Assembly (NCBI GenBank): GCA_020152595.1
Contig: JAIGNY010000327.1
Coordinates: 251,001 to 315,000 of the forward strand
DNA from: Chiridota heheva
Lineage: Eukaryota > Echinodermata > Holothuroidea > Apodida > Chiridotidae
Length of the DNA: 64,000 nt
Direction of reading: 5' to 3'
The notes below the pieces were generated by a model. It made no database searches. It had not been told where the DNA came from and saw only the letters and a program-made list of their open reading frames with translations. A program made the position numbers and the translations under genes. Each line of letters starts with the position of its first letter. The stretch's first letter is position 1. Shown in pieces: positions 25,234-37,717 of this stretch.

Positions 25234-25282
25234 ATTCGTGTGTGCAGCCAAAAACATAGATATGTTTAAAATGAATACTCAC

Positions 25283-25346
25283 CATTATGATATAAAAGAA
25301 TTATGCGATAGTGAATACCATTGTTTGTCTTTAGACTAGTAGGTTC
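25283..25346 (-). CDS. EBF: EBF/COE coding exon 3 (DNA-binding domain)
   Basis: A 64-nt exon between TTTCAG and GTGAGT encoding [14 protein letters not shown] and then IILLYHN plus the first base of a Gly codon. The human equivalent is [20 protein letters not shown]; the KTNNGIHYR core is unchanged while the flanks differ (II for LQ, H for S). The exon is in phase 0 at entry and phase 1 at exit and joins exactly to exon 4. It is too short to be found as an ORF and was recognised from the family sequence. A LINE 3' fragment of the opposite orientation ends about 49 bp past its donor. Confidence 0.95.
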
Positions 25347-26865
25347 CTGAAAGAAAACAAAAGGAAAGAAGGTCATTATTATCTTATGACTACAAACACC
25401 ATATATTCTCTTGCACAATATTTTGTTTGCGCGCATAATTTGGAAAGAAGATCTTGGGCCACGAGTCGAGGCACTTCATGGTGTTTTATTGATCTGATTA
25501 CACTAACCGACTCGCGAACATCCCGGATTATTTAAGTAGTAACATTACGCCTTTTCGAGTGTCACGATTATTCTTTTCATTCTTGAAATTGCAGGTATAT
25601 TTCGATAACTGTTCTTCCTATGCAGGCGAGAACCCTTTTTCTTACTTTTCAAAAATATTGTTCATATATGCATATATTGTAGTTTTGAACCCGAAAGTTC
25701 ACCATTCTCCGCCTTCAGCTTGAAACATAAACATTTGCCGTGCACTGTAACTAACAGTATAAGATGTAATGTTATCCTAAATGGATAGATGGGCTTGCAT
25801 TTTTTAAACATTTTATATCTTTCATATCAATTAATTCCTAACTTACTTAAGATGACTATTGCATAATTTTTGGGAGGAGTCATAGATCCGTGAACAGTTG
25901 AATTTTTAAACCAAGATAAACAACGAACATTCTTTATCTATAACAGCTTCAACTTTTCAATACATGTATGTAACAAAAAACGAGTTACTCGAACCCACAA
26001 ATTTTCTCAATTTTGCAGGTATAAATAATATGCAAATTTGTTAAGCGTCTCAATCACAAATTCTCCTTTCCTGTAAATCACGCAATCAAAAAACATAGTC
26101 TAAAGATTGAACCATACGGAAAAACCCTTTGCAAAGCATTTATCGATATTTGAAAGACTTTGTGTACATTCAGCTGCTTGTGGCTTCCAACATTACGTCT
26201 TTTAGTTTTTCATTTTCGCTGAACGGGTCTACTTAAGCAAGATTGATGCCGTTCGATTTCGATGTAAATTCGCCTGAAGGTTCGGCTCCTCACCTGTACA
26301 TTTCAGCGATTCGGGAGAGAATCATTATCATCAGACAATTACACCACTCGATTTGGTTTTCAAAGATTAGCAATTACAAAACTTAATTTTTCTCAAATTT
26401 AAGCTGAATTAATTTGGCCGAGAATGGTTTTGCTGTACTATTTTGGGCATCCGTATATCGACAACTAAACGTTATAAGGGTAAAGTGTGAACGACATATA
26501 GTTTGTTGCTACTAGAATTGTGGTAATTAACCTGTTTATCGGTTTATTATATTTAGAAAAGTAAAAGTGGTGAAGCTGTTATTTCCCCTGTGTTGGGAAC
26601 GAGGGGTATTGGATCATGGCTGCTCAATGCATTCAAAGCAGAAAGATGCCATTGTCGAAATGACAACCACCAGAGCTGTTCGTCAGGTCCAGTGACGTAG
26701 TCAGACTCCAAACTATTGTGTGAAGGATGGGAGGATAAGGCGGTCCAGCAATTTTTTTTTCTTAATTAGTTTAGTTTACACTTTTAGGCACGTGCCATGA
26801 TGTCAGGTAAATGAGACATTAGTCACCTTTGACTTGTTCTCAGTTTGGACTCAACGAATTTTACA

Positions 26866-27178
26866 GGACGGAAAGTGGATGAACACCCTGCTCTTTTCGA
26901 GAAGTTTTCAAAGAACCAGGCAGGGGTGAAACTCCTACCATTGAGACCGACAGCTTTACGTCCACTCTAAAGGACGGTGTGCGCCACCTAATCATTGACC
27001 ATTTTCCCAAAAGGTTAAGTGTGGGAGGTGTGATACATAAGACAAACCTCTGCACTTGAGTCAGCGTATTGTTCTGCATATCTGTGGAAAAATCACTGGT
27101 TAAATCGTCGTTGGACTCGAACCTGGAACCTCCAGCATCTCAGTCGTACACTCTGCCGAATAAGCTTCCTACCTCCCT
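26866..27178 (-). mobile_element. tRNA-derived SINE
   Basis: On the minus strand a tRNA-like head carries an A-box-like TTCGGCAGAGTG, a segment CGACTGAGATGCTGGAGG, and a good B box GGTTCGAGTCC at 27124-27114. No acceptor stem closes it, so it is not a functional tRNA gene. A body of about 230 bp follows, with GGTGGCGCACACCGTCC and GACGTAAAGCTGTCGGT. The downstream end is not sharp and no target duplication was seen. Confidence 0.6.
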
Positions 27179-27313
27179 TAATATATATATTTTTTTTTTG
27201 AAAAGTGGAGGTCCAGTTCGTCCTAACTACCCCACTAAAATTCAATAACTAAGTTCAGAAGTTCCATCGTCACGAAGCAATTAATTGAGTATGAATATTG
27301 GGTGCACTTTTAA

Positions 27314-27969
27314 AGGTATATGGACAGGTAGCAACCACTTTGCATAAATTGATACAAATGCCCATCATAAACACTCACCACAAACATTTTCTTAAAAAAC
27401 CGATCCCAAAATGTGAAAAAAGCCGGCTTATTTTTAGGTCTCCAAACGTATGCTAATGACGTATTGGTTTTTTCGTGACGTAAAGATAAGACAGTAGGCC
27501 TAAAACACTATAACGTTATGTGGAATTTACATTGTACCACACAGTCAGACAGTACTACTTACAGCCTAACGTAACAAGTGGAGTCATAAAGAAATAATGG
27601 ATCGGACTTGAGTCAATATTTCCTCTTTATCTACAAGAAAATGTCCTAAATTAGTTAGTATATCGCTAATTAAGCGATATTCTGTTGTCTGATTTAATGA
27701 AAATGATGTTTTGAAGTAGCCTAGGTCAATGTGACACAGTGACACTGGAAGTTATGCATTGTAGGCCTCGCTGTGTCCTTATTCTGACGTCACATTGACG
27801 TCCTTTGTTTAATAGTGGAAGTCCAGCCGTTTCTTGAAGCTTATTTTTTCACTTTTTTGCGAATATCTCGAGAAATGAGTGGAAATGTTTGATAGATGTA
27901 TGTTAATGAAATGTTCAGAATTTCAAAAGGAGCATATTTATAGCAAAATCGCAAACTGTCCATATACCT
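27314..27969. mobile_element. TTAA-flanked MITE 2 (TTAAAGG ends)
   Basis: 656-bp element bounded by TTAA at 27310-27313 and 27970-27973. The terminal inverted repeat TTAAAGGTATATGGACAG is identical at both ends over 18 bases including the TTAA. No reading frame for a transposase. Same end type as the elements at 18247, 37460 and 62921. Confidence 0.85.
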
Positions 27970-28176
27970 TTAAACAAAAGCCGAATAACAACCGTTTCAC
28001 TAAATCAACTGCGGTTCGTTTGGGATCAAAACTGACATGTATATATGACAAAAAACACAATTATTTTAGTAATTGTCGTTCAGCTGATGGAGGACTTTTC
28101 CACAGTGTTAAAATATCAATAAGCCCATGCAGAAAAATATACACAATATCTTAATGACAAATAAACATTGCTTCGA

Positions 28177-28286
28177 GGGCCCACCCTCAATAAGCGTCGG
28201 GCCTGGGACCCACCCTCCATAAGCGTCGGATCCGGGGCACACCCTCCATAAGCGTCGGGCCCGGGCCCACCCTCCATAAGGGTGAG
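28177..28286. repeat. GC-rich tandem repeat, four copies
   Basis: Units of about 29 bp containing CACCCTCCATAAGCGTCGG, in intron 2 about 130 bp from the exon 2 donor. Much richer in GC and CpG than its surroundings. Confidence 0.9.
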
Positions 28287-28412
28287 ACCCTCCGCCTAGG
28301 TAAATTCGTTACGTCCGTAATCATGTCATGTGATGCTGGGAGCAAGGAGAAACAAAAACGAATTCAACAAAAGTTGTAAGCTAAAAATATGTGAAATATT
28401 ATCATAACTCAC

Positions 28413-28569
28413 GTTGTCTTTTTCGATGAAATCGATGAATGATGTTCGTTCAATCTCTACAGGTTGACCCGCCCGGTCATATAATGCGGTCACGAAGTGG
28501 AAAAAATTGCTCTTTCGTAAATTACTCGGTGGCTGTTTTTCGAAGTGGGCGCGGGCAAGGCCGCAAGAA
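28413..28569 (-). CDS. EBF: EBF/COE coding exon 2 (start of the DNA-binding domain)
   Basis: Encodes the N-terminal part of the COE DNA-binding domain. The first base completes a Ser codon split from exon 1, followed by 52 codons: [20 protein letters not shown], then [16 protein letters not shown] and [16 protein letters not shown]. Human EBF1 reads [20 protein letters not shown] here, then [20 protein letters not shown], so identity is very high through the strand that contacts DNA. The acceptor is CTTCATAG, the donor GTGAGT, and the exon ends in phase 0. Exon 1 plus exon 2 make 309 nt, exactly 103 codons. No stop or frameshift. The exon boundary just before [10 protein letters not shown] is, from memory, the same as in vertebrate EBF genes. 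Confidence 0.97.
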
Positions 28570-30230
28570 CTATGAAGAAGAGAAAATGGATTATGATTAC
28601 AATTTTTTAAAATAAATATTTTTTAGCGATAAATGTAAATCTGTCAGAAATAGAATAAGGAGTTTTAATCAGAAATAATATAGGCATATGATGACCTCAG
28701 AATATTAAAGAGATAATATTTCCAACAGTGACTTCAAAATTGTAATGGCTTCAGAAAACAGACGAAAATTGGTTTGTTATTCCAATAAGCTGATAAGTGA
28801 TAATGTCGATTGTGATAACTTATAATATCTACCACACTTAACGGGGCCACAAAAATTTGCCCGTTTGAAATTTGATAGATAGCGAAGATCTGCCACAAAA
28901 TGTGTAGTTTCATAAAATATTTGAACAACAGAACAGAGGAAGGGACATGAACTGTATCGGCCCAGAAAGTTTCTTGGAGGGCAGATTCAAACGGGATATC
29001 AGTATGGGCCTCCGGTCCCAATGATTTTCCACGAAATAATTAGTTCCATATCATAATAAGACCCATGATCCATGTTGATGACTAATACCGGTGTCGATAT
29101 ATGAGATAAAGTGATTTTTTTATATCCATAAGTAACCCCCCCATCCCACCCATCACCCCCTACAAAATAAAACTGTACATGATTTTAGGGTTTATTATTC
29201 CACAACTGATTAGCGAGACGTTTGCCTAGCATATACAGATATAATAAAGACTTTTGAATAAAATAATTCATCCGCCGCCTGAAAACAAGAAACAAACCAA
29301 TTTTCCAAAGTTTGTTGATCACTAACCATGATAATTTTGAAGTTCTGTAGTTTGTAAGTCCTTCGTTACGCATGCCCTTTCCTAATGTTTAACGTAATTG
29401 CGTTAAAAACTATAGTAAAACGTGATTGTGCTGTGGAACTCATAATTTACTTTACTAAACGACGGTATTTCAACACATTAACACACTATTATGTGCAATC
29501 AGTAGAGGCTTTAACTCTGACACTATAATTTACAAATTATAAACGTCCATCAAAGGCCTTTTTAAGTCACCGGGTAATGGACGGTAATCTTTCAGCTCCT
29601 AAGATTTGTATCTTTTTGGTAAAGTAGTCGATTTATGATAGTGATGTATACTATAACTCTCGATGTTTATGCGTATTTATCGGTTAAGACACAAAGTTGT
29701 CGGTCTTTCAAACTAGATAAAGAAATTTTGTCGATGCAAATAGTTGTAGGTTCTAATTCGGTGTTTAGAAGAAGCGTGCGAGACACAATATTTTATTCAT
29801 TTGACTTCCTTTTTGCCATTTCTTCAAATAGTTTAAATTTATTTGTGATCATGAAATCCTAAATGTCAAAACAAAATGATTGTGATGAGTGATCTTAATC
29901 AATGTATTCGTACAAATTGGCTTTTCGTGTCCCAAACACGATGTGCGCTGAGTGCAACATTCAAATTAAAAGACCAAAACTGATTCTTTCAACTTATTAA
30001 CAAGCGTTAGATATATCGGCATGTCAAACTTTAAATTTTCGTGACCTTCTTGACCTTAATGAAATATAGTCTTTTAACGCCTTTTAATATCCTAATAAAC
30101 ACACAACGTGGGACTGGACCCCATTTTGGCAATGTGGACCATAGTTTTTATATGCGTATAAGGGCCCAATAATTTAAAGGAAAAATTAATTCACTTCGAA
30201 TTAGATTTCATCATTTTTGCAACAAAAAAA

Positions 30231-30455
30231 ATCCCGATTTTCCAATTGTTGTACAAAAATCGGCGACCTATAAGAAATGTATATACTGATCACTTTTCTG
30301 CTTTTAAACTTTTAACTTTTTGCCGAATAAACCCATTGAAAAAAAAATCCCGATTTCCCAATTGTTGTACAAAAATTGGCGACCTATAAGAAATTTAAAT
30401 ACTGATCACTTTTCTGCTTTTCAACTTTTAACTTTTGGCCGAATATATCCAATGA
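30231..30455. repeat. 116-bp tandem duplication
   Basis: Two adjacent copies, each with ATCCCGATTT, CCAATTGTTGTACAAAAAT, GGCGACCTATAAGAAAT and TACTGATCACTTTTCTGCTT. They differ at roughly one base in fifteen. Confidence 0.92.
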
Positions 30456-33400
30456 ATTTGCAAGAATTTCATTTCTTTTTCAAGTAAAATATGTACTGGC
30501 TGACTGCTGTACGCACTGGAGTCGCACAATGAAAACTTGCAGGAACACAATAAACGAAACGGCTATTTTCTTTACACTGAAAGCAATTTTTTATCGAGAA
30601 GTACACAGTGCGTGCTGATTGAATTCACAAGTGTATAATAAATTTCCTTCAACATGTATTATCGTATCTAGAACGATAACATGGGCCTGAAAGTTTTTGA
30701 AAATGCGTTATCAAAATAGTGTAAGTGATACATAATTATTCGTATACCATGCGTGAAGTTCATGTGATAAGAAAGGTCTCAGAATGGAGGCTGTAAATAT
30801 GCAAAGACAAGTACAAGTAATGATGAGTGTGAAGTTTTTCGCTGGGCTACATATACTGAGGCGGCGCCAAAAATATATTGGAAGCAAGAGAGCCCTGGGC
30901 ACTGTTGCCATTAGGGTAACTTAAGCTGGCCAGACAAATTTGCCCATTCGATATGTTCGTTTGTATGTGATATGTACGCCTGGACACAGCAAGCATTTTC
31001 TTAGACTGTTGGAGAGAATATCTCCAACCCAACCCTGACACATATTGCAGGTTATATACGAACACTTTTCCTGCACGTTTACAAGTGTATATTATACACA
31101 GAACATTATTTCGATGACAGGAAATTATACAAATAGCGCTCGTTTTAATTGCCTGTTGTATATCCATGGTATTCTGGTATAATAGACGTATTCCCCCGTA
31201 TGCCTATTAACTCCTTCACGATGAGTCAGTTATGTGTTTATTTTCCAAGACCAGACAACAAAGCAAAATCATTCAAAACCATACTTTTCCATTAAGAACT
31301 AGAATCTTGTTCACTGTACGCATGAATACCCAAAGCTCTTAAATATGTTTATTTTCCCTTGTTTTCTTTGATGCCTTAACCTAATATAGTTTTTGTTCTC
31401 CATTTTAGAGCTCAGTTATCCGTAGCGAGCAAATTGTATCATCTTGCATGCCTCTGACATGTGAAGAAGAGAGGAAAATTTCCATCGTATAGCTCAACGA
31501 TTTTGGGTATGAATTCGTTACATGACGACTATACAGATATAACAGATGTTTACAGGCTGACTGAGATTGTCGGCCGTCGCACCGTCGACCGCGGCGCACG
31601 TGCGACTTAACCCTTGGAAGTACAACTTTAATGGCAGCACCCTGTATTGACAACCACCACGCCGTTGTCACGTCGGCTAATGTGGCACTTACTATCGCGA
31701 ACGGGGGTAGTGGATATTAGCCAAATGCGCCCTTGTCATTTAAAGATATTTATCATATTAGCTTCCCTTTTCCTCGTCGACTTCCAACAAAAGTTTCCAG
31801 CCTATCGCTTGGATGTATATATTACTCCCAATGACCTTATTTTTGCCTTTAGTTGAACAAATTTAAATCCGTTTTGTGTCTGTGATTTGTTTGTAAACTA
31901 GTGACAGTTTACAAAAACGAAATATTATCTTTATCAAGGATATAATTTAATTTAACTCTTTTGTTACTTTTGTTTTGGTGATACTTTTCAATGAATTATG
32001 AGTAAATAAGTGATTCGAAATAAAGATTGTGGAATTTTAAAGTCAAAATGTTGTCTGTGGAAATGTAAACTTAGGGGAGTTGGTGAGTGGATAATGAATA
32101 TGGCTGTCATGCAAAGTCTAAGCCTCCCATAAGTGCAAGGGATCAACTGAGCGTGATTTTTCACAAGGTTCATTTGTATAAGTAACGTATTTTGGTGATC
32201 TGATAAAGACATTTACATTGAGTAGTTATTTCATTACCTTTCTCATTTTCTAATTGTAGATCAATTGAAAAGCTGTTAAAAACGTTTATTAATGTAAAAC
32301 GACAAAAGTTTCGGAGAAAATTGTGTTGTGTTGTGATTGTACTTTAACTGAAATACTTGTCTTTATTTTATTTTTATTTATTTTTGTTTTATTTGGGGAA
32401 GGGAGGTGGAATCCATGATCATTTTAACTGTATTCCCGTAGGAGTATGGAAGGAAAATACACAAGGAAAATTGAAACAAAAGGAGGAGAAAGTGCAAAAT
32501 AATGTTTTTTCTTAAATCATAAATTCTCAATAAAGATTCTTATATTCTAACCTAAGCTATTATTTCGTTTTCCCCAATAGTTTGTAATATATTTCCTTCT
32601 CCTTAATTCTTATTTGCTATTTTCGTTTGAATAAAACTGTTATATTTTCGCGGAACTGTAAAAATAACTTGATCTTCATAAAGCACTGTATATAAAGCAA
32701 TTCATCTCGTTTCCTTTTTCGTAATTTTTAAAGAAATAACACCAAATATTCTTTTACTAAAATTACACGGCTCTTTTTCTTCTTCTATTTTGGTTGCTAA
32801 CTTACCGAAATATATCTATGTTTTTTATTCAATACACTATTCGTTTGATATTGTCGTTGTTTTGTTGCCTTTTTATTCCGAAGGTAAGTCTCTTTCCTTC
32901 GCAACACACCGTCGCAATACTTGAAACATGTCTTTTGACATGTACTAAAAGCAAACTGGGTCTTTCTGATATCAGAGATCCACTGATAAAGAAATACAAC
33001 GTATATATATATATATTGACCGTACGTGTAACAGTCATAATACATAATATTCCTTAGCGTATACGCTTTGTATTACACACAGAAGTTGCGTATCAACGGA
33101 TATTAGCCTTAATTATGAAATTGGAAAAGTAATACAATACGAATTATGTCTTGGATACAAAGTAAAGATAATTATTACCAATTCATAGACTTTCCTCTAA
33201 GTCATAATTTGTTCTTCAAAGTTAATTGAATAAAACAATTCAACCTCTCATGAGACATATAATAATCAATTAACGTTAATCGTTTCTCTGGGAAAGGCTT
33301 TCCTTTGTTTTTATGTATTTCTAATTTTTTTCTTCTTCGTAAGATACAGTATATTGGCATGAAATACGAGATGTTTTTGGAGAAAGTATGCATATCTTTT

Positions 33401-36400
33401 TAAACTGCTATATAGCACGTTTTCTATGGAAAAATTGCATCGGAAACAGCCTAAAAATCAGCATTTGTATATATGTTGTTTCGTTGAGGTTTGGTGAGCT
33501 ATAATAATGGAATATACTTGTTTTGGATACGGTTATATTACAAAAATTACAAAAGGAACAGATTAACCAGAAAACTAAAACGTACACACTGCATTTGTCC
33601 TCGCGTTTTTAGCGACAAATACTAAATTCAAATATGGAGAAATTAGAAAATAATGAATTATTTGTTCATGTCAATTTCTTTGGCTCTATAAGTGTATGAA
33701 TAGGCCTACATGCCAATGTAAACATACCAGATATAACCGCACGTGTACAAAGGCTTAAAAGCCATACCTTTCTTTGACTATTAAATTTATATAACAAAAT
33801 TCAAAAAACAAAATCCATTCATAGAATTTTTATTTTTTCTCTATATCAACTGAATAATTCGTGGTGTACAGATGTATATACATATGTAATCTTAAGGTTC
33901 TTAAGGTAGCGCATGCACAATCATGCTGCCTTTATTATTTGTAATCATCTTGATAATTACCACAAACTGCTTACAAATATGTACTTTTATCATTATCTAA
34001 GTTCCATTTTACTCAACAAAGAAATGCTAAAATATTTTTCAAAATGCTTTTAAATTCCCTAATAAACAGCGCTTATTCTCCTGTGCAGATATATACAAAA
34101 ACCTATCACTGACCTAAAAAATGTATGATTTTGAAATTTACAATCTTTTCGTTAAAAACATTCAAATACAGCGAATCAAAAGCCAAAGCATCGAGCCAAT
34201 TAAACTCAATTAAATTTGTCTGCCAAGCTGAAGATTTACGAAACTCTTCCTTCCTGTGGTGTATGTATCAATTCCTTGCATTTAATTAACATTTCAATGT
34301 CCCTTTTAAGAGCTTCGAGTACTAGATCAAGCTATAGGATTCTTGAATTAACACAAGTAGAGATCGGACGGAGAAGTTAGTGTTCTCGAAGCCGTCAAGA
34401 GCGTCTTAGAGACAGATTGAATGTGAATAGCTACCGGCGATTGCGCGCGGAGGAGCTTATAGCGAATACCTACTTTGAGAACTGATCAAGTAACATCGAG
34501 AAATGTGAACTAATACGTAGCTATGAATGAAAAAAATGAGGTTATTACAGTAACATGCATGAAACGTTTCCCGTGATTTTTAATCTTTAGATATCAGATT
34601 AACATAGAGTTGCAAATTTAATACGGCTTTTGATTTTGAGGGAAAAAAAAAACAAAGTTTAAATCAATAAAACATGTAATGCATTGTTGATTTTTACATT
34701 TTTACATCCTGATTTCTCAAATAGGCCTATTTTCTGAAATAAATGCGGGTAATCTGGTAAAGAGTGTGCAGAATTGGAAAATGTGAGTTACGAAGGATCC
34801 TTTTTCCTGTCATTTAGTGACACTACGCCTGTAGAAAATTAAATATATATGTATTTTTACAATCTTATCTTTGATACAAAAAATACCAGTACTTAAAATC
34901 ACAACTTTAGTAAAAAAGGTTGTTAAAAAAATTATATCGATTTTACTATCGTTATATGCCCTATGTCAAAATGAGCGTCATTTAAGATTTCATACTAAAT
35001 ATTTTTAATAATTAACTTTTTGTTAAGAAAGAAATCATTTATTTTTGGAGTACCAGCGATTACTCCGCTATTGGTGACGTGTAAGGTCAGAAAACACATG
35101 TTTGCATTTTCGAAGGCATGTCTTTTAAATACCATTTTAAATCGAAAAGAATATAAATCACAACATCATAATTTTCTGTTGACAGGTTGCAACGCTGTCA
35201 ATTTAAAAACTTGATTACAAAAACAATTAATGTAAAAGAAAAATTTAACTATAAAATAAGACAACATACGAACTCTATTCTATATACGACATTTCTATTC
35301 GCCTAATTTAAGTTATATTAATTTAATTGCCGAAACTAGATTTGCTGCCAATTAATTCCTGTAATTGTTAATAAGGCGTATAAGGTTTGGTTATTTAAAA
35401 AGACTTCCTTCACAAGCAAATATTTCTTTTCCCCACATATCTCCCCATCTGTCGCTAAACATGAAATTACCAACTTATATCCGTTTAACTGTTTAAATTA
35501 AATGTCTCTTGACTTGTTGAAGTTTGCTGAAGATAATTAATTGACAAGAATGAAACAGGTCTTTTCTTGCTTTTCTTTTGAAATAAAGAAAAATGAAACT
35601 CAAAATAAAATAAAAAGTTAAACACCAAGTCATCAAATTTTTGGAGGGTTTGTCTATGTTGGGTGGTTACTATTTGTTAATCACAACGACCCAATAATGT
35701 TTTAACAAAAATATCACATAAGGATATATATGATGTTTAATGAACTTCAACCATCCCTAATAGAAAATACTATCAATATCGAAATCAACGGGTATCAAAA
35801 GTGATGTCATATCATGTGACTATCACATTCAACTGTTCAAGTAAAATAATTCAAAGTTGTTCTTCCTCTTCATTTGAATATTTCAAGAATATCACACTCC
35901 TCCTCGATGCGGAGTATTAATCTTGCTTCCGATGCTCCTCGCAGTAGCCATGATTTATTTATCTGTTATTTCAAAATGTTTAATGTTGTGAACGTAGTTT
36001 CTAGTTTGATATTAAGTGACAATTTCTCCTTTCTTTCAAATTGGAAATTAGCTTCAACAACAGCCATATTTATCAAATCATTGCCTTAATCACAAACATA
36101 CATTCTAAGCCGTCAGATAAAATGAACACAGTTGAGCAAAGAAATATAATAATTCACATACATTTTTCTAACAATATTTCCCAAAATATTTATTACCAAC
36201 AAAATGTTCAGTGTCATCCGGCACTTACTTTGAGTAATTACAAATGAAGTTAATATTAAAAAGAGAACTCCTCCTTGAAGATGTTGAAAATCCTTTTCAT
36301 CAACATTACGAACCTGACGAAACCCGACTGGGTGGGACTTAAAACTTATTGGTGTGCCGATGCCCTGAATCAGCAACGAACACACTGTTCATAAGACTAC

Positions 36401-37459
36401 AATATTTCCCGGTCAAAGAGTATTTTATCATTCGCAAACTATCTGTCTTGTATAATTCTTACCAAAAAGTTGTGTTCATCAGATAACGCGATATTTGTCA
36501 TGCAATGAACAAAACTGTAAAAGCTATATATTCATGCGGAAATACCAGGGAAAATTGTATTTAAAACTTCCTAATGGTGTTCAGCAGCTGTTTCGCCGCA
36601 TCTCACCCCATCTTTTTGTATATATTTACCTTTCATATTATTTGATCGTTTAAGTCTATTTATACGACTTGACTCTGAAGAATATTATAATCTTTGAAGA
36701 GGATTCTTTTGACTAGGAATCATCTTTGTAAAATGATCCTAAAAATAACATTTTTATTTTTATTTTTATTTTCATTCTTGTGATCCTTTTGTTTTCATCA
36801 TGCAGAATCTTACTTGAGTTTTCATATCAAAATTGAAAAAGTGCATGGCGAAAATAAAATGTGTAGAACTGTTAATAATACACCTGCTGATGTGGGCATT
36901 TTACTCAGCGTCATTAAATATTATTCATCCGCCCATAAATATTAAAGGCAAAAACATCTATTCAAAAAAATGTATTTATTATATATTCTGTGGAAAATGC
37001 TTAAAATCGTATTTGAAAAACAAACATTTCTTGAAATGTGTTGTAACTGATATAGCGATCTACGAAAGAAACACTTAATTTGTTCAGTACATTATGACGT
37101 CATAATTTATGCAAACATCGTGGAGTACTAAACATATATGACCCATTCTATTTCCACACTGTTTAACACATGAGTGTGACGAGATACAAAAACATTATTT
37201 CCCAAAGAAGATATTAAAGATTAAAGCTAACACAGATTCGGGCAGGAACGACTGTAATCAGATTAAAAGTGACGTCACTTTCTCAAAACCCTTAAAAGTC
37301 CTTATGGATCTTATTGCAGTTTCCCAGCACTTAAAACCAGTGGGTTATTCAACTTATTAGAAAACGGAGATCACCAATCTCACATCTAAAAAAATTGTTC
37401 AAAAATATGGAACCTTGCTAAAAAGTCATCGTCTGACATCACTCTATTGAACTGTTTAA

Positions 37460-37717
37460 AGGAAAGGTATCGTCCATTAATGAATTCAGAAGTGAACGCC
37501 GCCGTGATGGTGACGTCACTTCCGGATTTCGGTTTTCTTTATTGATTGCGAGAAATCTGTGATGCTATCGATAACACATATTTGGTTCGACTGATGTCAT
37601 GAGATCGATAACATCGCAGATTCCTCGCAATCAATAGGGAAAATTGAAGACCGGAAGTAACGTTACCAGCATGGCGGCGTTCGCTTTTGAATGTATTTAT
37701 GGGACGATACCGTTCCT
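37460..37717. mobile_element. TTAA-flanked MITE 3, fold-back
   Basis: 258-bp element with TTAA at 37456-37459 and 37718-37721. Inverted arms of about 110 bp pair over most of the length: left AAGGTATCGTCC, GAACGCCGCC, CACTTCCGG, TATTGATTGCGAG; right, reverse-complemented, ACGGTATCGTCC, GAACGCCGCC, TACTTCCGG, TATTGATTGCGAG. Only a short unpaired centre remains. Transcribed in either direction it would form a long hairpin. Confidence 0.85.

Larger units (their letters stand above)
19104..25282 (-). other. EBF intron 3
   Basis: 6.2-kb intron between exons 3 and 4. It contains a possible hAT-like MITE (19216-19360), a 1.8-kb non-autonomous element with an internal 44-bp minisatellite, a hAT-like MITE with an exact 8-bp duplication, a decayed relative at 23371, and a LINE 3' end close to exon 3. 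21903-23370 and 23520-24950 show nothing else I can support. Confidence 0.85.
25347..28412 (-). other. EBF intron 2
   Basis: 3.1-kb intron between exons 2 and 3. It holds a tRNA-derived SINE on the minus strand, a 656-bp TTAA-flanked MITE and a short GC-rich tandem repeat near 28177-28286. 25350-26860 shows no other recognisable feature. Confidence 0.85.

Noticed and set aside
26690-26720. CAGTGACGTAGTCAGA, a possible left end of a hAT-like MITE
   Set aside because: No matching inverted end or 8-bp duplication was found downstream.
27114-27178. Possible tRNA gene on the minus strand
   Set aside because: B box is good, but the acceptor and anticodon stems do not close; better explained as a SINE head.
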